Source of the DNA: Prevotellaceae bacterium
GTDB taxonomy: Bacteria > Bacteroidota > Bacteroidia > Bacteroidales > UBA932
NCBI GenBank assembly: GCA_031273285.1
Contig: JAISSE010000326.1
Coordinates: forward strand, 1-5,322
Direction of reading: 5' to 3'
DNA length: 5,322 nt
Part shown: positions 1 to 5,322 of the stretch, one piece after another
Layout of the letters: the number at the start of each line of letters is the position of its first letter
Position numbering within the stretch: position 1 is the first letter of the stretch
Translations under genes and position numbers: made by a program
Notes under the pieces: model-generated
What the model saw: the letters and a program-made list of their open reading frames with translations, nothing else
The model's database searches: none
What the model was told of the DNA's origin: nothing

Positions 1-233
1 TTGCTTAAAATATAATCGTAAAAATCTCCGAAAGTTATTATATTCAGAAAATCTCCCTGCTGAACTTTGAAATTGAAATTACTTTCTATAATCACAACCA
101 AATCAACATAGTCGAGGCTATCCAGTTCCAAAATATTCTTGATAATCGCGTCCGGCACGATTCGGGTTATATCTACTTCAAACTCTTCCGTCAGCGACAG
201 GTTGATTTTGGCTATTATCTCTTCTTTTGTCAT
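1..233 (-). CDS. Acyl carrier protein, 3' end missing at window edge
   Basis: This reading frame starts at the ATG at 233..231 and stays open through 77 complete codons to the left edge, so its stop codon lies outside. Acyl carrier proteins hold growing acyl chains as thioesters on a phosphopantetheine arm in the cytoplasm. The attachment motif is visible as ELDSLDYVDL, with the modified serine at residue 39. It is preceded by an acidic helix I region (about residues 3-20) and followed by the helix II/III region with acidic and aromatic residues (GDFLNIITFGDFYDYI). Carrier proteins are usually about 75-90 residues, so only a few residues should be missing. It lies 28 bases after the ketosynthase stop in the same orientation and probably carries the aryl-primed polyketide chain rather than serving general fatty acid synthesis. 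The second role is inferred from context. No clear ribosome binding site precedes it, and the leader is very AT-rich. Confidence 0.87.
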   Translation of the reverse strand, partial: MTKEEIIAKINLSLTEEFEVDITRIVPDAIIKNILELDSLDYVDLVVIIESNFNFKVQQGDFLNIITFGDFYDYILS

Positions 234-261
234 ATTCAAATATATATTATAAGGATGTTAA

Positions 262-1485
262 TTATTTCCATTTTTTGATGATGAGAGCCGAGTTTGTTCC
301 ACCAAGCCCGAATGAATTTGAGACGAATATATTGATTTCCCGGTCGATTGTTTCGGTAACGATTTTGAGTTTTTCGGAGTCTTCGTCGGGATTTCTGAAA
401 TTGATGCTGGGCGCGATAAAAGCGTTCCGCGCCATGAGGATGGAGTACACGACCTCGCTTGCTCCCGCCATCCAGCATTCGTGTCCGGTCATCGATTTTG
501 TGGATCCGACCCAGGGACCGTTATCGCCGAAAATGCCGTAAAGAGCCTTTGCTTCGGCGCTGTCGCCGGCAGGAGTCGATGTTGCGTGAGCATTGACATA
601 GTCGATGTCGGACGGCAGCAGACCGGAGTTTTTTATCGACATTTCCACCGCCCGTTTCGGACCGTCGGCGGTTGGAGTCGATATCTGTTCGCCGTTTGAC
701 GAAAAACCGTATCCCAATATTTCGGCAAGTATCGGAGCGCCTCTTTTCAAGGCATGTCCGAGGCTTTCGACAATCACCGTTGCCGCGCCTCCCGAAGGGA
801 CAAGCCCGTCGCGGTCGCGGTCGAAAGGGCGGGATGCGCCGGCGGGGTCGTTTTCTTTCATGGAAAAGATACCCAGAGCGTCGAAACTGCCCATCGAATA
901 GAGGTTAATCTCCTGCGCACCGCCGCAAACGATACAGTCCTGATATCCGTGTTTTATCAGTAAATATCCGATTCCGATGGTATGGGAACCGCTGGCGCAG
1001 GCGCCGCTGACGGTGAAATTTATGCCTTTCAGTTTGAAAATCGTTGCAAGATTCATCGTAACGGTCGAGTTCATTGTCCGAAAGACGGAACCCGAACCCA
1101 CCATCATCGTGTTTTTCTTTGCGCGGACAATGTCGGCGGAGTTTATAATCGGCTCGGTTGTACTGTCATTGCCGTAAAGTATGCCTGTTTCGTGCGATGC
1201 GATATAGTCGCGGTCGAGTGCGGCGGTTTTGAGAGCTTCCTCCGTCGCAACGTATGCAAACTCGCCCTGTTCCGCCAGCATCATGCGCGCGCGACGGTCG
1301 AGCGAATTTTTCAGGTTCGGACGTTCCACATAACCGGTTAATCCGGAACGGTATCCGTAGTCTTTCCGTTCGGGAGAGAAGACAATCCCGGATTTCCCGC
1401 GTTTCAGGGATTCGGTAACTTCCGCAAGATTTTTTCCTATGCACGAATAAATTCCCATGCCGGTGATGACCACTCTGTTTTCCAT
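262..1485 (-). CDS. Beta-ketoacyl-ACP synthase, FabB-like (aryl polyene type)
   Basis: This 407-residue protein belongs to the thiolase-fold condensing enzymes, which join an acyl chain to malonyl-ACP with loss of CO2. The length matches FabB (about 406). The N-terminus RVVITGMGIYSCIG is typical. The catalytic triad is complete: Cys163 in SGACASGSH, His300 in NAHATSTPAGD and His335 in KSMTGHE, with Lys330 just before. The C-terminal glycine-rich NSFGLGGTN loop is at 390-398. The active cysteine means this is a working ketosynthase and not a chain-length-factor partner. After His335 the usual GxxGAAG stretch reads ECWMAGASE, so Cys337-Trp338 replace small residues. The gene sits 18 bases after fabG and 28 before the carrier protein gene. 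This context and the upstream ammonia-lyase suggest extension of an aryl starter into a polyene. General KAS I in fatty acid synthesis is the alternative. An overlapping out-of-frame ATG at 1504 was not chosen because the ATG at 1485 gives the family N-terminus. Confidence 0.9.
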   Translation of the reverse strand: MENRVVITGMGIYSCIGKNLAEVTESLKRGKSGIVFSPERKDYGYRSGLTGYVERPNLKNSLDRRARMMLAEQGEFAYVATEEALKTAALDRDYIASHETGILYGNDSTTEPIINSADIVRAKKNTMMVGSGSVFRTMNSTVTMNLATIFKLKGINFTVSGACASGSHTIGIGYLLIKHGYQDCIVCGGAQEINLYSMGSFDALGIFSMKENDPAGASRPFDRDRDGLVPSGGAATVIVESLGHALKRGAPILAEILGYGFSSNGEQISTPTADGPKRAVEMSIKNSGLLPSDIDYVNAHATSTPAGDSAEAKALYGIFGDNGPWVGSTKSMTGHECWMAGASEVVYSILMARNAFIAPSINFRNPDEDSEKLKIVTETIDREINIFVSNSFGLGGTNSALIIKKWK

Positions 1486-1503
1486 GATGCAGTGTGCGAT
1501 ACA

Positions 1504-2229
1504 TTAATATAAACCTCCGTTGACGGATATGACTTCGCCCGTTATGTACGAGGCTTTGTCGGAAGCGAGAAACGCCACGAGAGCCGCAACTTCCTCCGGC
1601 TCGCCGAATCGCTGTACGGGGATGGTTTTTACCGCGTCCTGCTCCGAAACATCTTTGGTCATGTCGGTACGTATAAAACCCGGCGCCACGGCATTGACTG
1701 TAACACCCTTGCGGGCGATTTCCTGCGCCAGAGCCTTGGTCGCGCCTATGATTCCCGCTTTCGCCGCCGAATAGTTTGTCTGTCCGGCAAGACCTTTCAA
1801 TCCCGATACGGAAACGATGTTTATGATTCGACCGAATTTATTCATCAGCATCGGCATCAGCAGTTTTTGCGTGGTATGGAAAAATCCGTTCAACGAAGTG
1901 TCGATTACGTTTTTCCACTGACATTCCTGCATCCACATCATCAGCGAATCGCTTTTTATGCCGGCATTGTTCACCAGCACAATGATTTTGCCGGCTGTGT
2001 TATTTTGCATCCACGCATCGAGAGCGGAGTCCACGCTCGCTCTGTCCGCAACATCGAACGGAATCAGTTCGCCCGTTCCGCCTTTGGCTTCGATTTTTTC
2101 CAGAGTATCGCGGGCTTCGGTCTCATTGCTTTTATAATTAATCAGGATATGATATCCCAATTCAGCCACGGCAATGCAAATCGCCTTGCCTATTCCTCTC
2201 GAACCTCCTGTTATTAAAGCACATTTCAT
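1504..2229 (-). CDS. fabG: 3-oxoacyl-ACP reductase, FabG-like short-chain dehydrogenase
   Basis: This 241-residue classical short-chain dehydrogenase/reductase probably uses NADPH to reduce the 3-keto group of an acyl carrier protein-bound chain after each condensation. The Rossmann cofactor motif TGGSRGIG is at residues 7-14 and NNAG at 87-90. The catalytic tetrad is Asn114, Ser140, Tyr153 and Lys157 (NYSAAKAG), with the family's normal spacing. The segment VAPGFIRTDM (181-190) and the C-terminal SVNGGLY are also characteristic, and the length is standard. The stretch MMWMQECQW (97-105) has Trp99 where Escherichia coli FabG, as I recall it, has Arg; this might suit an aromatic substrate, which is inference. 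The start ATG overlaps the TGA of the upstream ammonia-lyase as ATGA, so translation is probably coupled. The position between lyase and ketosynthase argues for a pigment-dedicated copy. Other reductases of the same superfamily cannot be fully excluded. Confidence 0.9.
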   Translation of the reverse strand: MKCALITGGSRGIGKAICIAVAELGYHILINYKSNETEARDTLEKIEAKGGTGELIPFDVADRASVDSALDAWMQNNTAGKIIVLVNNAGIKSDSLMMWMQECQWKNVIDTSLNGFFHTTQKLLMPMLMNKFGRIINIVSVSGLKGLAGQTNYSAAKAGIIGATKALAQEIARKGVTVNAVAPGFIRTDMTKDVSEQDAVKTIPVQRFGEPEEVAALVAFLASDKASYITGEVISVNGGLY

Positions 2230-3770
2230 CTTTCAAACAATATTTGTAACGGATTAAACATCATAAATTCTTTCAGTTTCATCAACTCGTGTCTTGTTGA
2301 ACGGTCATCGTTCAGAGGAGCAAAAATACTCCTCAAATCGGAATAGATTTTCCGGCTTTTCGTCGATAATTCGTCTTTGCACTCCAGCATGTCTATCCCC
2401 TGAAGCACGGCAGCCGCCTGAACGGCAAGTATCTCGAAAACGTTGTCCGTAACCTTCCCGGCTGCGCAGGCTGCATTAAATCCCATGCTGACAATATCCT
2501 GATTGTCGTTGTTGTTGGGAATGCTGTGGACATAGTTGGATGCGGACAGCGCCTGATTTTCGGCAGCCGTGGACGTCGCGGCGAACTGAATCCCCTGAAA
2601 ACCGAAGTTCAGCCCCGGTATTCCGCTGTTCACAAACGGTTTGAGACAACCGTTGATGGCGGGATTCATCAGATAGTTCAACTGCCGTTCGGAGAGCATC
2701 CCCACGCGGGTCATCACGAGTTTCAGCTTGTCCATTTCCAGCGAAATATAATCACCATGGAAATTACCGCCGTGATACACGTTTTGCGTTGCGACATCGA
2801 CAACCGGATTGTCGGTTGTGGAATTAAGCTCGTTTTCGACGATTGTACGGGCAAAAGCAAGCGTATCGCAAACGGGTCCCAAAATCTGCGGAATGCAGCG
2901 CAACGAATAGAACGGCTGTATTTTGTGTTCGATATGCCTGTCCTCGACAAGCTGTCCGTACAGTTGTTCTCTTGGTTTTATCCGTGAAGCATCCTTCAGG
3001 AAATCCTTCATCGTGCGCGCCACCGTATGCTGTCCCGACTGTTGTCGCGCATCGTTCAGTCTGTCTGAATAATGGTCGTCATACGACCGCATCATCTCGT
3101 TCATGCAGGCAGACAGCGCCAGCGACCATTCGAGAGCCGTTTCCGCCCTGTGGACGTTCAAAGCCGCAACGGCAGTCATGGCTGTGGTTCCGTTCATTAT
3201 GGCTATACCCTCCCGTATTCGTATTTTTAACGGATTGATGGATTTCAGACGAAAAGCCTCCGCTGCCGGCATGACCGTATCACCGCAGTAAACCTCGCCT
3301 TCGCCGATAATATTGAGGGCAACATGCGCCATCTGAACCAGATCGCCGCTTGCTCCCACGCCTCCGTGCAGGGGAATACAGGGTATGACGTTCTCCATCA
3401 CCATGGCGACTATGACGTGTATCAAATCGGTGTGAACGCCGGAATATCCGCGAAGCATGGAGTTGAGCAGGTTGATCAGCACCGCTTTGGCATAATCTTT
3501 TTTCAGATATTCGTTCAGTCCCGCGCTGTGGCTGCGAATAATATTGTACTGAAGATCAACCGACCGGGCATCATCAACGCGATACTGCGCCATAGGTCCG
3601 AAACCGGTATTGATGCCGTAAATCAGTTTGTTTTTCGCAAACTCTTTCAAAAACCGATGACTTTCGGCGACTTTTTCCAGTGCATCCTTATCGACATACA
3701 AAAAATAATCCTCGTATATCAGGCGGTGGAGGTCGGTGATATTCAGCGAATGTCCGTCAATGCAAATCAT
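2226..3770 (-). CDS. Aromatic amino acid ammonia-lyase, probably tyrosine ammonia-lyase
   Basis: This 514-residue enzyme of the HAL/PAL/TAL family removes ammonia from an aromatic amino acid using the self-made MIO cofactor. The MIO triad Ala140-Ser141-Gly142 lies in GGVGASGDL. Other family residues are Tyr51 in [10 protein letters not shown], Asn193 in NGTTAM, Tyr288 and Arg291 in YSLRCIPQ, and Phe337 in GGNFHGD. Substrate evidence is mixed but favours tyrosine. Ser80-His81 occupy the selectivity position. Gln424 ([12 protein letters not shown]) stands where bacterial histidine ammonia-lyases have a glutamate. From memory, the stretches around 331-350 and 414-430 closely match the characterised Flavobacterium johnsoniae tyrosine ammonia-lyase. 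No histidine-utilisation genes are nearby. The likely product is 4-coumarate, the starter unit of flexirubin-like aryl polyenes. The gene overlaps tyrS upstream and fabG downstream by 4 bases each, and a weak AGGA (3775-3778) precedes its ATG. Histidase annotation is the main alternative. Confidence 0.88.
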   Translation of the reverse strand: MICIDGHSLNITDLHRLIYEDYFLYVDKDALEKVAESHRFLKEFAKNKLIYGINTGFGPMAQYRVDDARSVDLQYNIIRSHSAGLNEYLKKDYAKAVLINLLNSMLRGYSGVHTDLIHVIVAMVMENVIPCIPLHGGVGASGDLVQMAHVALNIIGEGEVYCGDTVMPAAEAFRLKSINPLKIRIREGIAIMNGTTAMTAVAALNVHRAETALEWSLALSACMNEMMRSYDDHYSDRLNDARQQSGQHTVARTMKDFLKDASRIKPREQLYGQLVEDRHIEHKIQPFYSLRCIPQILGPVCDTLAFARTIVENELNSTTDNPVVDVATQNVYHGGNFHGDYISLEMDKLKLVMTRVGMLSERQLNYLMNPAINGCLKPFVNSGIPGLNFGFQGIQFAATSTAAENQALSASNYVHSIPNNNDNQDIVSMGFNAACAAGKVTDNVFEILAVQAAAVLQGIDMLECKDELSTKSRKIYSDLRSIFAPLNDDRSTRHELMKLKEFMMFNPLQILFER

Positions 3771-5059
3771 AATATCCTGATCAAAATATAGTCTTTTTTA
3801 CCCTTGCGAATCAACAAATACTTGTCCTGAAGCAATTTTTTTGTTTTCAGATCAAGATTCTCATCGCTCACTTTTTCCTCGTTGATGCTAAAACCGCCCC
3901 CGCGAATCAATTTCCGCAATTCGCCCTTCGAGGGCAGAATCGGCGCTTCACGGGTAAACAGATCCAGCATCGAAGTTGTTTCGAGCACGTTCCTGCTTAT
4001 TTCGAATACCGGTACACCCTCGAAAACCTCGAGCAGGGCAGCCTCGCCCAGATTTGCGATTTTTTCCGTATTTCCCTTGTCGAACAGGATGTTGGAAACA
4101 TCAACGGCATTGTTGTAGTCTTCTTCGGAATGAACCATGCAGGTCAGTTCTTTCGCCAGAGTTTTCTGAAGCAGACGCACATGCGGATTCTGCTCGTGCA
4201 TTTCGGTGAGCGCATGTATGGTCTTTTTGTCCAGCACTGTGAATATCCTGATGTATTTCTTTGCGTCCTCGTCGCTGACATTGTGCCAGAACTGATAAAA
4301 TTTGTACGGAGAGGTATATTTCGGGTCAAGCCAGATATTTCCCTGTTCCGTTTTTCCGAATTTGCCCCCGTCGGCTTTGGTTATCAGCGGACAGGTCAAG
4401 CCGAAAGCTATTCCGCCGTCGATGCGCCGGATAAGCTCGGTACCGGTGGTGATATTTCCCCACTGGTCGGAACCGCCCATTTGCAGACGGCAGTTTTTGG
4501 TACGGTAAAGATGCAGAAAATCATATCCCTGAAGCAGCTGATAGGTAAATTCGGTGAACGACATTCCTTCTCTCGCATCTCCCGAAAGGCGTTTTTTTAC
4601 CGAATCTTTCGACATCATGTAGTTCACCGTGATATGTTTGCCGATGTCGCGGGTAAAGTCGAGAAAGGTAAAATCCTTCATCCAGTCGTAGTTATTGACT
4701 ATCTCAGCCGAATTGGCAGATTTCGATTCGAAGTCAAGAAATTTGCCCAGCTGTTTCTTCATCGATTCGAGATTGTGCCGCAACGTCTCTTCGTCAAGGA
4801 GATTGCGTTCCGCCGATTTCATCGACGGGTCGCCAATCATGCCCGTCGCGCCGCCGACCAGAGCAATGGGCTTGTGCCCGTATAGCTGAAAATGTTTCAG
4901 CATCATAACACCGACCAAATGACCGATATGCAGGGAATCGGCGGTGGGGTCGAAACCGATGTAGGCGGTCATCATCCCTTTCTGTAGTTCTTCCTGCGTT
5001 TCGGGCATAACATCGTGAAGCATGCCTCTCCATTTCAATTCTTCAATAAAATTATCCAT
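3767..5059 (-). CDS. tyrS: Tyrosyl-tRNA synthetase
   Basis: This class I aminoacyl-tRNA synthetase charges tRNA-Tyr with tyrosine using ATP. Numbered from the ATG at 5059 (430 residues, normal for the bacterial TyrS family), the HIGH motif is at 44-47 ([10 protein letters not shown]) and the KMSKS equivalent is KFGKT at 233-237. Tyrosine-pocket residues are visible as Tyr33 in AYIGFDPT, Tyr173, Gln177 and Asp180 in [10 protein letters not shown], and Gln199 in [10 protein letters not shown]-terminal S4-like RNA-binding region follows from about 370 ([13 protein letters not shown] onwards). A TTG in the same frame lies one codon upstream at 5062, but the ATG at 5059 is the more natural start. 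The gene opens the operon, and its TGA overlaps the ATG of the ammonia-lyase. All key motifs are intact, so it should be functional. Whether it is the only TyrS of the genome or a second, pigment-linked copy cannot be told from this window. Confidence 0.97.
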   Translation of the reverse strand: MDNFIEELKWRGMLHDVMPETQEELQKGMMTAYIGFDPTADSLHIGHLVGVMMLKHFQLYGHKPIALVGGATGMIGDPSMKSAERNLLDEETLRHNLESMKKQLGKFLDFESKSANSAEIVNNYDWMKDFTFLDFTRDIGKHITVNYMMSKDSVKKRLSGDAREGMSFTEFTYQLLQGYDFLHLYRTKNCRLQMGGSDQWGNITTGTELIRRIDGGIAFGLTCPLITKADGGKFGKTEQGNIWLDPKYTSPYKFYQFWHNVSDEDAKKYIRIFTVLDKKTIHALTEMHEQNPHVRLLQKTLAKELTCMVHSEEDYNNAVDVSNILFDKGNTEKIANLGEAALLEVFEGVPVFEISRNVLETTSMLDLFTREAPILPSKGELRKLIRGGGFSINEEKVSDENLDLKTKKLLQDKYLLIRKGKKDYILIRIL

Positions 5060-5078
5060 CAAACGAATGTTTTAACTG

Positions 5079-5095
5079 TCGGGGAACATCCCCGA
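5079..5095 (-). promoter_or_regulatory. Hairpin in the tyrS leader
   Basis: A perfect inverted repeat with 6-bp GC-rich arms (TCGGGG / CCCCGA) and a 5-base loop lies 19 bases upstream of the tyrS ATG, close to the predicted transcript 5' end. No T-run follows on either strand, so it does not look like an intrinsic terminator. It might stabilise the mRNA end, affect translation, or be an operator. The structure is seen directly; its function is not known. Confidence 0.45.
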
Positions 5096-5104
5096 ATAAA
5101 GGCG

Positions 5105-5112
5105 CAAAGGTA
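5105..5112 (-). promoter_or_regulatory. Bacteroidota -7 box (TACCTTTG) of the tyrS operon
   Basis: On the minus strand TACCTTTG fits the TAnnTTTG consensus of the Bacteroidota primary sigma factor exactly. Transcription would begin around 5097-5100, giving a leader of about 40 bases before the tyrS ATG. A convincing TTTG/TTG -33 element is not seen at the expected distance, which falls inside the heptamer repeat. The box is the only good candidate upstream of the five-gene string. Confidence 0.55.
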
Positions 5113-5124
5113 ATAAAAAAGTAT

Positions 5125-5152
5125 GAACTGTGAACTGTGAAGGATGAAGGAT
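5125..5152. repeat. Tandem heptamer array, two units of two copies each
   Basis: Four uninterrupted 7-mers occur in a row: GAACTGT, GAACTGT, GAAGGAT, GAAGGAT. All share the GAA start, which suggests the two units may be related. The array lies between the two divergent promoter-like boxes and covers the expected -33 region of the tyrS promoter. Short repeats of this kind can change copy number by slippage, but nothing in one sequence shows that this happens. Confidence 0.8.
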
Positions 5153-5186
5153 TTTGTGTAGAATTCAAAAAATATATGTACCTTTA
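5153..5186 (+). promoter_or_regulatory. Possible promoter of the rightward nuclease/transposase gene
   Basis: TACCTTTA at 5179-5186 differs from the Bacteroidota TAnnTTTG box only at its last base. A TTTG at 5153-5156 could be the -33 element, though the 22-base gap is somewhat long. The box begins a 12-base stretch (TACCTTTACGCC) that matches the tyrS promoter stretch (TACCTTTGCGCC) with one difference. The predicted transcript would start roughly 15 bases before the ATG at 5206. Confidence 0.4.
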
Positions 5187-5205
5187 CGCCGCAATTTTTG
5201 GTAAC

Positions 5206-5322
5206 ATGAGTAAGTACAAAAAAGCGAACAGGGTGGATGCGAAAGGATTGACCTTTCCGGTATTTATCAATCCGAAGACGGATTTCGGATTTAAGAAAAT
5301 TTTCGGCGACAGGGAAAGGCTG
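5206..5322 (+). CDS. Rpn/PD-(D/E)XK nuclease family transposase, 5' part only
   Basis: An open frame of 39 codons runs from the ATG at 5206 to the right edge without a stop. The segment FINPKTDFGFKKIFGD (residues 20-35) closely resembles the N-terminal signature NPxTDFxFKxxFG of the Rpn family of PD-(D/E)XK nucleases, annotated as recombination-promoting nucleases or putative transposases and often present in many copies in Bacteroidota genomes. The nuclease catalytic residues would lie further downstream, outside the window, so activity cannot be judged. It is transcribed away from the tyrS operon and marks the right boundary of the pigment genes. No terminal inverted repeat is visible upstream, so it is probably a stand-alone gene rather than part of a classical insertion sequence. 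The rare ORF alternative is unlikely given the motif. Confidence 0.75.
   Translation, partial: MSKYKKANRVDAKGLTFPVFINPKTDFGFKKIFGDRERL

Noticed and set aside
237..244. TATATTTG on the minus strand, matching the TAnnTTTG -7 box, just before the carrier protein ATG
   Set aside because: It lies only three bases from the start codon, so transcription would begin within the gene, and no TTTG is found at the -33 distance. The AT-rich spacer explains it by chance.
1166..1504. Minus-strand 112-codon frame whose ATG overlaps the fabG stop
   Set aside because: It runs in another frame inside the ketosynthase gene, has no recognisable motifs, and the ketosynthase frame carries the complete family signature.
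2526..2987. Plus-strand open frame of 153 codons opposite the ammonia-lyase
   Set aside because: It is antisense to a well-supported enzyme gene, and its composition looks like reverse translation of that gene.
2226..3770. Histidine ammonia-lyase (hutH) in a histidine degradation operon
   Set aside because: The histidase glutamate is replaced by Gln424, no urocanase or imidazolonepropionase gene is nearby, and the neighbours are tyrosine and polyketide genes.
4130..4885. Long plus-strand open frame (251 codons) opposite tyrS
   Set aside because: It is an antisense shadow of the conserved tyrS coding region; its translation shows no family motif and no promoter or neighbour supports it.
5060..5062. 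TTG as the tyrS start codon
   Set aside because: An ATG follows immediately at 5059 in the same frame and gives a normal TyrS N-terminus, so the TTG start is unnecessary.
5060..5100. A T-box riboswitch or tRNA-sensing leader for tyrS
   Set aside because: The predicted leader is only about 40 bases with one small hairpin, far too short for a T-box, and no T-box sequence or terminator is present.

Overview
The window looks like a chromosomal segment from a Bacteroidota (Bacteroidetes) bacterium. Three things point there: promoter-like boxes of the TAnnTTTG type, start codons without convincing Shine-Dalgarno sequences, and gene content matching the aryl-polyene/flexirubin type of pigment cluster known from this phylum. 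GC content is moderate by eye. I cannot name a genus.

From right to left, positions 5059 to 1 carry one tightly packed minus-strand gene string: tyrosyl-tRNA synthetase (tyrS), a MIO-type aromatic amino acid ammonia-lyase (probably tyrosine ammonia-lyase), a FabG-like 3-ketoacyl-ACP reductase, a FabB-like beta-ketoacyl-ACP synthase with its full Cys-His-His triad, and an acyl carrier protein cut off by the left edge. The first two junctions are ATGA stop/start overlaps, and the next two gaps are 18 and 28 bases. The set reads as a co-transcribed operon that continues to the left.

The proposed pathway is inferred from the families. The lyase deaminates L-tyrosine to 4-coumarate, the aromatic starter. 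After loading onto a carrier protein (no ligase is visible here), the ketosynthase extends it and FabG reduces the 3-keto group. A dehydratase, needed for polyene formation, is not in the window and would be expected further left. The unusual element is tyrS, a tyrosine-using housekeeping gene, at the head of the operon and apparently translationally coupled to the tyrosine-consuming lyase.

Positions 5060-5205 are a 146-base divergent intergenic region. It holds a probable tyrS promoter box, a perfect 6-bp hairpin in the tyrS leader, a compact array of four 7-mers (two copies each of two units), and a second promoter-like box facing right. At 5206 a plus-strand gene begins and runs off the right edge. 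Its N-terminus resembles the Rpn/PD-(D/E)XK nuclease transposase family. No RNA genes, CRISPR array, complete insertion sequence or transcription terminator were found.
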